Shown here: piece by piece, positions 11,156 to 22,326 of the stretch | Position numbering within the stretch: the first letter of the stretch is position 1 | Layout of the letters: each line of letters opens with the position of its first letter | NCBI GenBank assembly: GCA_036898135.1 | Contig: CM072521.1 | Span: forward strand, 68,606,489 to 68,670,488 | DNA from: Oncomelania hupensis | Lineage: Eukaryota; Mollusca; Gastropoda; Littorinimorpha; Pomatiopsidae | Length of the DNA stretch: 64,000 nucleotides | Direction: 5' to 3' | Position numbers and translations under genes: made by a program | Notes under the pieces: generated by a model | The model's input: the letters and a program-made list of their open reading frames with translations, nothing else | The model's database searches: none | Told to the model about the DNA's origin: nothing

Positions 11156-11695
11156 TCTTATGGAATTTCCTTTGTAAAATATTTATTTGCCTTTTTTTCC
11201 GGTGTTGTGTTTACAACTTTCAGCTAAATAATCTCTATATAGAAGCATATCTTTTTATAAATCACTTGTTTACAAACATTGTAACCTAACAATGCATTGT
11301 TTAGGTAAATAATGCATTATTTAGCAACATCTTCTAAATATAGTACCTTATTTAGCAAATTCTGCTAAATAATGTATACAGTGAAAGAAATAATTATTTC
11401 GAAACATTTCTAAATAATACATTATTTCACACAATGAGCTAAATAATGCATTATATAAATAAATAATTCCTTATTTAGCAATACCTAATTTACCTATTTG
11501 ATGATTTATTTACCTAACATTAGATTGTTTAGGTAAACAATGAGTTATTTAGCGAAAAAATATATTATTTAGAAAAATCTTACTTTTTTTTATAAACAAA
11601 TGCTTATATATATAACATAGTCTTCTAAATAAAGATTATTTAACTGAAAGTTATGAAAAAAAATTACAACAGGAATTCCATAGTCTCTTGTTTCA
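11148..11695. mobile_element. AT-rich fold-back (MITE-like) element
   Basis: The outer arms are inverted copies of each other. The left arm has GACTCTTATGGAATTTCC, then GTTGTGTTTACAAC, then AACTTTCAGCTAAATAATCT. The right arm, read on the minus strand, has matching blocks in the same order. The interior (11220-11640) is full of short palindromes of the CTAAATAATGCATTATTTAG type. No ORF. It could be a MITE or a fold-back DNA transposon; I see no transposase and no clear target duplication. Confidence 0.5.
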
Positions 11696-12303
11696 CACTC
11701 ACAACATTACAGTGGGAATTCCATAGTCTCTTGTTTCACACTCACAACATTACAACGGGAATTCCATAGACTCTTGTTTCACACTCACAACATTACAGTG
11801 GGAATTCCATAGACTCTTGTTTCACACTCACAACATTACAGTGGGAATTCCATAGACTCTTGTTTCACACTCACAACATTACAGTGGGAATTCCATAGTC
11901 TCTTGTTTCACACTCACCACATTACAACGGGAATTCCATAGACTCTTGTTTCACACTCACAACATTACAGTGGGAATTCCATAGTCTCTTGTTTCACACT
12001 CACAACATTACAGTGGGAATTCCATAGACTCTTGTTTCACACTCACAACATTACAGTGGGAATTCCATAGTCTCTTATTTCACACTCACAACATTACAGT
12101 GGGAATTCCATAGTCTCTTATTTCACACTCACAACATTACAGTGGGAATTCCATAGACTCTTGTTTCGCACTCACAACATTACAACGGGAATTCCATAGT
12201 CTCTTATTTCATACTCACAACATTACAGTGGGAATTCCATAGACTCTTATTTCACACTCACAACATTACAGTGGGAATTCCATAGACTCTTGTTTCGCAC
12301 TCA
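11671..12303. repeat. 43-bp minisatellite, about 15 copies
   Basis: Units of 43 bp with core GGGAATTCCATAGACTCTTG. The core is the same sequence as the terminal arm of the adjoining fold-back element, so the array appears to have grown out of that end. Confidence 0.93.
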
Positions 12304-12831
12304 CAACCGTCCCACAAGCATTCACCTCTCCAACAAGCATTCACCACTCCAACAAGCATTCACCACTCACCACTCCAACAAGAACATTTATGTTTTTCAC
12401 GCACAGACTTCTGTGCAAGCAAATACAAGAGAAAGAAGGAATTTACTGAATAAAAGCAGCTTGAAAGGTCTGAAGGATGCGGCTATTGACTTGACGGTTT
12501 CAGAGTTTCTGAAGACAGTAGATTCTGGAGTGACCTTTTTTTTTTTTTTTGAATGGACTGGCAGTAAAAATTCAGGTTGTCGTCAATGATGGTTCGGAGG
12601 TACTGACTTAATGAAGACTGTAACACCACCAATGAGAAGGTCTGGAATGGGAAAGGGGTTTCTGCGGAAGTCTATTAAAAGTTCTTTGGTCTTTATCACA
12701 TTTAAATAAAGGTTGCTGTGCCTGCACCAAGGGCTGAATCTTTGAACTTCATCCAAGCACACAGAGTCTTACTTTGAGACTTTGAGAGTGCCTCAAGAGC
12801 AGAAGATCATCCCTGTGCTTTATGACTGGGG

Positions 12832-12897
<66 letters not shown>

Positions 12898-13514
12898 GGT
12901 GGGCCTGGACGGGGCTGGGGGAGGAAGGGAGAAGTGCGGGAGATCACAGAACGATGCAGACATTATCCAATGTCTTCGTCCTTATAAAAAAAGGTGCTAT
13001 CGTCTTTGTCTACATGTTTACCTTTCCCCCCCCACTCCCCCCTCCCACCCCCTCCTGTCTCTCCGCTGTGTGTATCAACGTCCACCATTAAAGGGATATA
13101 ATTAGTGTTGCTGTTATTGGAGATATTACTGCAATTTCTGTAGGACAGATTTTGGTATATAAACCATAAACAACTTTAATAAATTAAGAAGGAACTGTTA
13201 AAAAACAGAAAAAAGGATAGTGAATAATAAAAGATATAAAGCGACGAAAATAAACTGAAATTAAACAAAACAAAATAATACTACAAAACAATAATAAAAA
13301 AAATTAATTAATTAATGTAATAATAAAAAAAATAATTATAGAGATTATTATAAATAAAAATAATTCAAATAAATAAATAAATAATCCTTGCAAAGAGTGG
13401 AAGTATGACTTTAATATAAAAAGCAAAAACAACAAAGAATAGATGGAAGAACAGGATATCTGAATTGATGAATGTGTCTGTCAGCTTTGGAAAAATAAAC
13501 TTGTTTTATTTTCG
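12304..13514. other. Gene-poor stretch with microsatellites
   Basis: Contains a triplet of CAACAAGCATTCACC repeats (12315-12385), a T-run at 12536-12550, (GA)n at 12834-12893 and an AT-rich tract (13140-13390). No coding evidence. Confidence 0.6.
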
Positions 13515-13615
13515 GGTGGAGGGGGGACGTGGTGAGGTGGAGAAGGGGACGTGGTGAAGTGGAGAAGGGGACGTGGTGAGGTGGAGAGGGGGGACGTGGT
13601 GAGGTGGAGAGGGGG
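13515..13615. repeat. 22-bp G-rich minisatellite
   Basis: Four to five units built on GGACGTGGTGAGGTGGAGA. Confidence 0.85.
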
Positions 13616-13691
13616 GATGGTTTGGTGTGGGGGGTGGAGTGGAGGAGATGTTGGGGATTAGAAGAGTAAAAAAGCCGAAAATAGAATCCTT

Positions 13692-13801
13692 ACCGCAGCC
13701 ATGAGGGTTGCTGAGAACAGAGAAAGATAAAATACGCTGGTTAAACGATCGTCTGTGGTGCCCCAACGACCTTTCAGTTATAGGATAGGATAGGATAGGA
13801 C
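13692..13801 (+). mobile_element. RTE-like LINE 3' fragment, copy B
   Basis: About 110 bp matching the last part of the family (GCCATGAGGGTTGCTGAGAA, then CGTCTGTGGTGCCCC), ending in GGATA repeats. Severely 5'-truncated. Confidence 0.85.
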
Positions 13802-14231
13802 CGCAGACTGCTACTGCTTTTGTTGTATCGGAAATTCTGAATATTTCCATGTTGTATTTTATTTTATGTAATTTTATTTTCTTTTGTTTTAATCTCTTTA
13901 ATTTTTTTTAATTTTTTTGGTTTAATGTATTGTACCTTTTTAAAAACATTACTGGGTAGTTAGTAACTTTTTTGTGTGTGAAATCACTGCTAAACTTTTT
14001 TGTTTTTTTAAGTTGTATCTTGTTATACCAGCCTAATTGAAACTGTGATTAGTGTAAATAAATTTCCTTTTAAAAAAAATAATGTAGAGCTTTAGCAACA
14101 ACAATATTTTATTTGTATGAAATTAAGATTTGTTGACCTGACTTGTCTTGACTTGACTTATAAAAAAAATGGCCCTATCTGCGATCAGCTGATTCCATTG
14201 TTAGCTGACTTTTACGCCGGACGTGCACAAT

Positions 14232-14379
14232 CTTATTCTGTCCTATCCTATCCCGTAACTTGAGAGTCGTTGGGACACCACAGATGATAGTTTAACTAGC
14301 GTACTCCATCTGTCTTTGTCCTCAGCAACCCTCATGACTTCGCTCAATGTCAAGCCAGTCTATTTTGGAATGTTGTCCT
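14232..14379 (-). mobile_element. RTE-like LINE 3' fragment, copy C, with target-site duplication
   Basis: Minus-strand copy starting at CCTATCCTATCCCGTAAC and truncated after the WTGL-encoding region. It is flanked on both sides by the 9-bp direct repeat GTGCACAAT (14223-14231 and 14380-14388), marking a complete 5'-truncated insertion event. Confidence 0.9.
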
Positions 14380-14399
14380 GTGCACAATGCTTTAGAGAA

Positions 14400-15840
14400 A
14401 ATATATTGGCTGCCGTTTTGACGCATATGGGACGATATATTTGTTACTAATCATGTTTATACACACTAAAATATATAAGAAAGCCTATTAACATGTAATA
14501 TAAAATAAAACAGGCACAGGCATTGGTACCGTTCAAGTTTATGCTGAGATCACTTTGGAATGTTCTCCTAATTTCAAAATTCTTAAGTCTTAATGATGTT
14601 GTCCTAATTCTGTGAGACAGGTGCAAAGTACCTAATCTTATTCAGCAGCGGAGTACAGGGTTGTGAAATTGGGATAAGAACGTTTGAGGTCAAGACCTGT
14701 TTATTGAGTTAAGACCTTTCTTTTTCTTCTGGAATTTCAATTTTGAGTTTGTAAAGTCCTCCTTTCTCCATGTAGCCAAAGAATACAAACAGGGACGAAA
14801 AAAAGAAGAGAAAGCTAAGTCATTGTTTTGTTTGTTTTTAAAACCTCAACATTATTGTTACATTAGAAAATACTATGGAAAATTACGTCATTGTTGTTTT
14901 TTACATCACAATTACATTTACATCCCTGGTGGGACAAAAAGACAAAGAAAACAAACTCGCATCAATTGTTTGCTCTTACATCAAAATGACTTGCGCGGCG
15001 GTGAATAAGAAAAAAATATGATTTAAAAAAAAAAGTATCACGTTATTCGTTTTACTTGTACATGACAATTAATGTTACGTCAGTGGGTTTAAGAAACGTG
15101 AACATCACGTCATTTCTCCCCACCCCCTTATTACATCGTAGTTAGATCTACGTCATTGGGGAAGTGGAGACAAGGGTGTTAGTGTTATCTACAGATAAGT
15201 CAACATTGTGATTGACAACGCCCACAATCTTATTACTACTTTGGCAACCCTTTCTAACAAAATATGTTGTGTTTTGTTTGTGTGTATAGTTGCATGTGTG
15301 CGTATGGTGTATGGATGTGTGTGTGTGTGTGTGTGTGTGTGATTGTGTGTGTGTGTGTGTGTGAGAGACAATAAATAAAATTGAGGGTAGTAAAAAAAAA
15401 AGAAAATGAAAATAGGGGAAAAAGTAGTAAGTTATGAGAAGAAAGGGGAGGGTGAGGAGAAGGAGAGAGAGAGAGGGGGGGGGGGGACGGAGAAAGGGAA
15501 ATGGAGAGTTGATTTACAAGGGAAAAACTGTAATATATTATTTTTTAAACAGCTGCGTTTTTATACCTGCCATTTTCAAATTACAGGGAATCCCACATTA
15601 ATTTGGGAAGACCAGAGGAGAGCTGGACAGAGAAATGGAGTGAGAGAGAGACAGACAGACAGACAGAGAGACAGAGAGAAAGAGAGAGAGAGACTACACA
15701 CACACACACACACACACACACCTACACACACACACACACACAGGTGCGCGCATTTGTTGTTTGTGAATGATTGTGTATCTAACTATCTGTCACAGGCAGT
15801 GTCTACGTTGTTCGAGACCAAAACGATGTAGAAATTGCTT
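14400..15840. other. Gene-poor stretch with microsatellites
   Basis: AT-rich sequence, (GT)n at 15313-15364, and GA- and CA-rich tracts at 15460-15490 and 15640-15745. The segment 15588-15640 (around CACATTAATTTGGGAAGACC) is a second copy of a sequence at 7611-7700. No gene recognised. Confidence 0.5.
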
Positions 15841-16244
15841 CTTTATATTGGCTGGGGCTTGAGGGATGGGGTTCGTCGAAAGGCGAATAGCGAACTTCCA
15901 GAGGAAGATGGACATGGGGCTAGCCATGGCACATACAAGCGAGACAATCTAATACGCAGCACAATGCTAGTGGTCTGCTCTTTGTCCAAGGGAAGTAATA
16001 AGCTATCTGACAGGGAAACCAGCCGATCTAGTAAGCCTAAATACAGTCTGTTTGTAAATCTAGTAACTGCGCTGTCACAGAGAGGAGTATATGCTGTCAT
16101 GTGCAATCAGACATTTGCGGTTTGTCGAATTTCGTGGGCCGGTGTCTGGGTTACATGTCAACCTCTACGTTCATTAGTTGTCAGCCTAGTAAATAATGGG
16201 CGGTTCCCGCTGCTAAGGGAGGCAAAACGTTTGTGTAAATAAAG

Positions 16245-16633
16245 ATGGCTCCTTTAGAGATGAGCTGGAGTGCATTGACAGCATATTGGATACAAATCCC
16301 TATTGGTGGCTGTCTTCCGTTAAATGCTGGAATAATGGTAAGGGTCTATCTCTCATTCGCCGCTGCTGCTGATGGCTTGAATAAGTAGATATGTTCCGTA
16401 GATACAGCTAATCATTTTGCTGTGTTTTTAGGTCGTCAGTGTATCAGCTGGGCTTTGTTAAAACCAAGGGACTGATTTTCCAAATTATGAGAAGACGCCT
16501 GAATGAAGTGTCTCAGAAAAAAACATCTTCATTCGACAAAAGTATCCACAATTTCGCTGGCTGGCAGCGGAAATGGGAAAGAGCCCAACTTTCTAAAATA
16601 GAATTCTTTGCCAAACATAGTTTTAAAATGTAG
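16245..16633 (+). CDS. Possible small two-exon gene, unknown product
   Basis: ATG in a good context (AAAGATGGC) starts a 31-codon exon (16245-16337) beginning MAPLEMSWSALTAYWIQIP. It ends at a strong donor (ATG|GTAAGG). A pyrimidine-rich tract ending TGTTTTTAG at 16431 gives a good acceptor and an intron of only 94 bp. Using that acceptor, the frame stops after nine more codons. Using the next AG (CAG at 16447), the frame continues for about 61 codons (LGFVKTKGLIFQIM ...) to a stop at 16633, giving about 92 residues with a basic C-terminal half. I recognise no family. Splice signals this short occur by chance, so this is only a candidate. Confidence 0.25.
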
Positions 16634-16639
16634 GGTTGC

Positions 16640-17116
16640 AGGGTTGGTAGTTTTGAACCGAGTTATTATAGAAAGTGACAGCTGGCCACTGTAACAAGGG
16701 AGACAACAAGTTGTTAAACCGCCCATTCCCTGTATGAAGTACTTTGCTGGAATAAAGTATGGTCTTGTGGTGGCCCCATGCTGATTATATTGACCTAATA
16801 ACGTTCTGTCAGGCTTCATTGACAATACAATACAACACAAACAATATAATACATTACCTCAAAAGCAATGACAACAGGCACAGGATCACTATTTCAAACT
16901 ATATACTCGTACAATAAGAAAACGTGACTACGAAACTGAACCATAAAACAAACTAAAACCAGTGATTGAATAGAGTTGATAACTTCCAATATTACAGACG
17001 AACAATACAAAGAATAAAAATAAAAAAAATCCATTGATTTCCACCTCCCCCCTCCTCCTACCCTCCCCCCACCCACCCACACACATGCACATCCTACTGC
17101 CCCACCATCCACCTTT
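16640..17116. other. Unique intergenic DNA
   Basis: No gene recognised. A C-rich stretch at 17040-17075 precedes the minisatellite. Confidence 0.5.
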
Positions 17117-17893
17117 GTTGTTCTACTGCCCGGCCCGTTCCTATGCCCAACAAAAATCTGACAAATAGGGCAGGTATTGTTCTACTGCCCCGTTCCTATG
17201 TCCAACAAAGATCTGACAAATAGGGCAGGTGATGTTCTACTGCCCCGTTCCTATGCCCAACAAAAATCTGACAAATAGGGCAGGTGTTGTTCTACTGCCC
17301 CGTTCCTATGCCCAATAAAGATCTGACAAATAGGGCAGGTGTTGTTCTACTGCCCCGTTCCTATGCCCAACAAAGGTCTGACAAATAGGGCAGGTGTTGT
17401 TCTACTGCCCCGTTCCTATGCCCAACAAAGGTCTGACAAATAGGGCAGGTGTTGTTCTACTGCCCCGTTCCTATGCCCAACAAAGGTCTGACAAATAGGG
17501 CAGGTGTTGTTCTACTGCCCCGTTCCTATGCCCAACAAAGATCTGACAAATAGGGCAGGTGTTGTTCTACTGCCTCGTTCCTTTGCCCAACAAAGGTCTG
17601 ACAAATAGGGCAGGTGTTGTTCTACTGCCCCGTTCCTATGCCCAACAAAGATCTGACAAATAGGGCAGGTGTTGTCCTACTGCCCCGTTCCTATGCCCAA
17701 CAAAGGTCTGACAAATAGGGCAGGTGTTGTTCTACTGCCCCGTTCCTATGCCCAACAAAGATCTGACAAATAGGGCAGGTGTTGTTCTACTGCCCCGTTC
17801 CTATGCCCAACAAAGGTCTGACAAATAGGGCAGGTGGTGTTCTACTGCCCCGTTCCTATGCCCAACAAAGGTCTGACAAATAGGGCAGGTGTT
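17117..17893. repeat. 55-bp minisatellite, about 14 copies
   Basis: Highly homogeneous 55-bp units with core CTACTGCCCCGTTCCTATGC. CTGCCC and GGGCAG within each unit can pair, so every unit could form a small hairpin. Units alternate between AAAGATCTG and AAAGGTCTG variants without strict order. Confidence 0.95.
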
Positions 17894-17929
17894 ACGTTTT
17901 GCCACTGAACGAAGACCAACAGAAACAAA

Positions 17930-18076
17930 CACACCCCACCCCCACCCTCCACACACAGACTTAACAGACTCTGACACACACACACACACCAGCACACACA
18001 TGACCACACACAGACTTAACAGACTCTGACACACACACACCAGCACACACATGACCACACACACACTTTCTTTCTA

Positions 18077-18124
<48 letters not shown>

Positions 18125-18326
18125 CACACAGATACGCCCTCGCGTACAGCAGGAAGCCGGCAAATGCGCATATTGAAGAAGACGTCATCTGCCTAAGTCC
18201 GTTTCCTGCAAAGGGAAATTGCGCAAACTGCCTTTTCCTGCTGCAATGGCTTCAAGCGGATACCTGCACGCTTTCACTTTTTTTAAATAATTCGATAAAT
18301 ATTCAAACGTGCTTCCTTTCTAATCT

Positions 18327-18367
<41 letters not shown>

Positions 18368-18384
18368 CGAGAGAGAGAGAGGGG

Positions 18385-18424
<40 letters not shown>

Positions 18425-18597
18425 CACGATTTATGTTGGCGTCAAGGACATTGTTCTTGTAACGCGCTTCTCCAGCTCAAGAGCTGCTCAAGGCGCTGAT
18501 CGATACAGGATCCAACGCCTGCAGTCCACTGCTTCAGCTAGCAGCGCTTGTGCTTCTTTGGTGACCTGAGCTCAAATCCTGCCTTGGGCAAACTGGT

Positions 18598-18652
<55 letters not shown>

Positions 18653-18690
18653 TTCATTCATTTATTTTATTTATTTTATCCGTTTATTTT
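17930..18690. repeat. Microsatellite cluster: CA, GA and TTTA
   Basis: (CA)n mixed with a ~55-bp ACTTAACAGACTCTGACACA duplication at 17956-18060, pure (CA)n at 18078-18128, (GA)n at 18331-18422 and (TTTA)n at 18597-18654. The segment between them (18450-18596) has low repeat content and no coding signal. Confidence 0.85.
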
Positions 18691-18754
18691 TTAGTTTAAT
18701 GTGACGGCGATTGTGCCTGACAAGGTTTAAGCACGAGGTAGGCCTTATGTCAAG

Positions 18755-18775
18755 GGCTATATATAACTCTGGTAC
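18755..18775 (+). promoter_or_regulatory. TATA-like motif upstream of the THAP ORF
   Basis: GGCTATATATAACTC lies about 235 bp upstream of the THAP start codon. It is the only TATA-like stretch in that interval. Its function is inferred from position only. Confidence 0.25.
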
Positions 18776-19001
18776 ATTCGCACCTATTTCTGTCAACAAC
18801 AGTTTTCCGGATTAATTGTGCTGACAGCACGGAACTTTTTAAGGCCACTGTCGTTGAATCTGGGGAGATTCACAACTTTCCGGCACCTCTCATAAAAACT
18901 CGCGGGTATCGCCATTATAAATCAAAACGAGGTTAGAGTGAAACCAAGTTCCGGTCTGGCTTGTTTTGCTTTTCTCAAAGCTTGATGCATGACTTTTAAA
19001 T

Positions 19002-19487
19002 ATGGCAAATTGCCGAAAACGACGATTGTCAGAGCCAGAAAACGAGTGGGATAAGTATAAAAACGGTGGAGGAAGTACATGCTCAGTGAAAGGATGCAAA
19101 AACAATGGTAGAGGCCTGTATGTGTGGCGACTTCGGAGGTGCGTTGATCACTACCCAATGGTTCATGGAGAGTGCGTGTGTCAGCAGCCCTACAAACTGC
19201 ACACCCCTACAAATTGTGATCAGATAAGAGAGTGGCTGTCAAAACTACATTTAAAACGTCCACCGAAGACAATTTTTGTCTGTTCCTTTCATTTTACTGA
19301 CCGAGAGCCCACCATTCAAAATCCATCTCCCCAGCTGTTTCTTGGTTACGACAGCAAAGTGAAGATCGGCAGAAAGCCACAACGAAAACGCCAGTCGTCA
19401 GATGGAAGAGCTAGCGATACAACGATTAAAGTACGATCATCGACAGAAAGTGAAACAGGACCTGAAGACTCTTGTAGTTTTCCATAG
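19002..19487 (+). CDS. THAP-type zinc-finger protein (single-exon ORF)
   Basis: The 161-codon frame has normal composition, unlike its repeat-driven neighbours. Residues 27-97 fit the C2CH layout of the THAP DNA-binding domain: C27-x4-C32, conserved Trp in REWLSKLHL (residue 78), then C94-x2-H97 in FVCSFHF. The C32-C94 gap (61 residues) is longer than is usual for THAP domains, so a loop insertion or an atypical member is possible. The C-terminal third is basic and Ser-rich and may be disordered. The start follows AAATATGGC. THAP proteins bind DNA in the nucleus, and some derive from P-element-type transposases. No transposase domain follows here. It may be the first exon of a longer gene: AAGGTATGA at 19534 resembles a donor, but it lies after the stop. 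Confidence 0.55.
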   Translation: MANCRKRRLSEPENEWDKYKNGGGSTCSVKGCKNNGRGLYVWRLRRCVDHYPMVHGECVCQQPYKLHTPTNCDQIREWLSKLHLKRPPKTIFVCSFHFTDREPTIQNPSPQLFLGYDSKVKIGRKPQRKRQSSDGRASDTTIKVRSSTESETGPEDSCSFP

Positions 19488-19489
19488 CT

Positions 19490-20388
19490 TCGCCGTCGCA
19501 ACCTTCACAAAACACGAAGTAGTTGACTATGTGAAGGTATGATACCGGTGGCCAGTGACACATGTTGTCTTCCCACTGTAAACTTGACTGTCACAACTGG
19601 GACTTCAAATCCATCAGGCATTCTCTGCAACACTTTCTCTTTTATGCTCCCACCAACGCTTTCTCATGTGATTCGACATATTCTTGAATATTTGGAAATA
19701 ACTCACTCAAAACACTCGGATAAACAATACGCGGAGAAAGAAACCGGAAGTATGTTTCACGGTAACGGAAAGAGTTGCCCCTCTTAAATGGAGGATTCCC
19801 GTTGGTGCATAGGGTAGCAGAAAAGTGTGAATAGGTGAGGCGAGGAGGGTGGGTTGGAGAGTGGGGTGGGTGGGTGGGAGAGAGGGTGTGCATGGTAGGT
19901 CATCATGGGTTTGACATTATGCAAGGGGACAGCACTGCCAATGCGGTGTGGAGTGCCTATGAAAGCCCGGCATTGCTTTGTTATTGTCTCCCTTGAGGTC
20001 ATCGTAACGTGATATCCATTGGGGCAAGGGATTCACGGCTACAACGTACATAGTCCTGAGATTTCGTTTTTCTTGAACTAACACACGAACGAAATCATTG
20101 CCGACAAATCACGCATTCTTGCCATTGCTATTATTTCACATAGAATGTCATTCTCGTCGGTGCGTCATGTTCGCTTTTCACTTAAGCTCGTTTTGCCTAC
20201 GTTCTCGTATCCGTACTGGTACTCGCCACGTTGTGAACAAAACCTTTGTGTGGTAAACTAAACCTTTTTATGGTAAACCAAACCTTTTTATGGTAAACCA
20301 AACCTTTGTATTGTCAAGTCAGTTTGTCAGTACAGCTTGCAAGTTTGGGTTCGGCATTAAATTTCCTTTTGGTGTTAGCGAACTGGAC
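19490..20388. other. Intergenic DNA after the THAP ORF
   Basis: No recognised gene. GGTGGGTGGGT-type low complexity lies at 19840-19885. Four 20-bp AAACCTTTxTATGGTAAAC units lie at 20238-20312. Confidence 0.5.
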
Positions 20389-20782
20389 TTTGTATAGTAG
20401 CACTGTACATTGTATAGTAGCACTGAACATTGTATAGTAGCACTGAACATTGTATAGTAGTATTGAACATTGTTTAGTAGGACCGAACATTGTATAGTAA
20501 CACTGGACATTGTATAGTAGCACTGGACATTGTATAGTAGCACTGGACATTGTATAGTAGCACTGAACATTGTATAGTAGCACTGAACATTGTATAGTAA
20601 TACTGAACATTGTATAGTAGGACCGAACATTGTATAGTAGCATTGAACATTGTATAGTAGCACTGAACATTGTATAGTAGCACTGGACATTGTATAGTAG
20701 CACTGGACATTGTATAGTAGCACTGGACATTGTATAGTAGCACTGGACATTGTATAGTAGCACTGGACATTGTATAATAGCA
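20389..20782. repeat. 20-bp minisatellite, about 20 copies
   Basis: Unit CACTGGACATTGTATAGTAG with GAAC/GGAC alternatives. Because 20 is not a multiple of three, a repeating peptide cycles through all frames. The minus-strand Tyr/Cys-rich frames are artefacts of the array. Confidence 0.95.
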
Positions 20783-20875
20783 CCGATATTGGCGATAGAC
20801 CGATAACTAAGTCCTAAGCACTCACTCATTCCGTCAGATAAGAAGTCAAACCAAGCAGAAAAGTAAGCCCAGATG

Positions 20876-21076
20876 TTGTTGTTGTTTGTAGATTATAGTC
20901 ACACGACACTTTCGCATATAGGTGACTACTGGACCGATTTATACTGACACCAGCGGGCCAGTTGTTGGTAAAGGGGAAAATAATATGATCACACGTTGAC
21001 CAATCCGGGATTCGAACCAGCGACCTTTCGGTTACTTGCAAGACGCTCTTACCAACTGAGCTACCCGGCCCCACTA
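20876..21076 (-). mobile_element. tRNA-derived SINE-C, copy 1
   Basis: On the minus strand a tRNA-like head carries box A (TAGCTCAGTTGG) and box B (GGTTCGAATCC). It is followed by a body shared with 41610-41785 (AATAATATGATCACACG, ATAGGTGACTACTGGACCGA) and a GTTGTTGTTG-type end. A partial duplication of the head's 5' edge (GGGGCCGGGTAG) lies at 21074-21097. It is not a functional tRNA gene. Confidence 0.85.
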
Positions 21077-21389
21077 CCCGGTGGCTACCCGGCCCCAGAG
21101 TCACAAAGCTCAGTTTATATGAGCACATCATTCTGTCGTTGGAAGGGTTCATTTGGACTGCCTCATTGCCACAGTGCATGTCCATGATTTACTATTGGGG
21201 CAAGGGTGATTTAGTGGGGAGAGATTTTAAAGGGCTGTCTCCAAAAGCAATATGCATTTTGGGTTATAAAGCATACCGAAGACTGCTTGTGTTAGAAAAC
21301 ATCGAAACCGCCGTCAACATTCCAATCCTGCAGGATGAAAATTCAGTCTCTGAAGATTATACACAAATTTTACCCTTCAGACATAATAT

Positions 21390-21477
21390 TATCCCTCTCT
21401 CTCTTTCTCTCTCTCTCGCTCTCTCTGTCTTTCTGTCTCTGTCTCTCTCTCTGTCTCTCTCTGTCTGTCTGTCTCTG

Positions 21478-21565
<88 letters not shown>
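21390..21565. repeat. (TC)n microsatellite
   Basis: CT dinucleotide tract with TCTG interruptions in the first half and a pure run in the second. Confidence 0.97.
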
Positions 21566-21567
<2 letters not shown>

Positions 21568-21827
21568 CTCCAGTGTGTGTGTTTGTGTATGTTGAAATCA
21601 AAGACAAAACTTGTTTGCGTGAGTGTATATTCCATGTCTGTCAGTCAGTGTTCATTGTAGCCATCAAGCTAGGTGTAGTTGTATGGAACGCGGAAAGCGT
21701 CAAATGCGCGCGCAATTGCACGCATAAATTCACACCCAATTGCACGCCCATCTAGTAGTGATCGGTCCAAAACTTACACGCCAAATTGCGCAAACGCAAA
21801 TGCACAACGCAAGTGCACGCGCATTTA

Positions 21828-21908
21828 CCTATCCTATCCTAACCCGTCCCGTAACTGTGAGGTCGTAGGGGCACCACAGACGATCGTTTAACCAGCGTAC
21901 TCCATCCT
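21828..21908 (-). mobile_element. RTE-like LINE 3' fragment, copy D
   Basis: About 80 bp of the family's terminal sequence on the minus strand: CCTATCCTA, CCCGTAACTGTGAGGTCGTA, ACCAGCGTACTCCATC. Confidence 0.8.
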
Positions 21909-22326
21909 ACTTCCATCACTGCACTTCCTTCTCTCCAACCTCCACCACCCCACCACTACATTAAAACATTCGTCGTACAGATAGCAGCAGCACTAGAATA
22001 AGAAGCAGCATCAGTAGTAGCATTAGCAGCAGAAACTGCAGCCTACAAGAGATAGCCTACTTTTTGTGTGGGTATTGGAAAGCCAAGTGATTGTAATATA
22101 GTTTTCACAGCTCTGACAACAGCCACAACAACACAAACATTACATTACATTAGACGCCTTATGGCATTGCTAGTTGTTTCAATGGCTCTATGGAGCCATA
22201 TCCAATCCCTACAAACTAAATCCGATGTTCTGTTCATCTTGAGAGATAATATTTGAATATATCCGAAACCTGCGTCCTAGTTTTCGGAATTTGTACCTAG
22301 TGCCTGTGCGTGAATGATGGAACGGG

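Noticed and set aside
15835..16242. 135-residue ORF upstream of the small spliced candidate
   Set aside because: No domain, no homologous repeat, and the start context and codon pattern are not persuasive. The length is compatible with chance.
19539..19787. 82-residue ORF after the THAP frame as a second exon
   Set aside because: No family similarity and no convincing acceptor; probably chance.
20319..20829. Tyr/Cys-rich repeat ORFs on the minus strand
   Set aside because: Translation of a 20-bp minisatellite that cycles through all frames.
20996..21076. tRNA gene on the minus strand
   Set aside because: Boxes A and B are present, but the same head and body recur at 41610-41785, so it is a SINE head.
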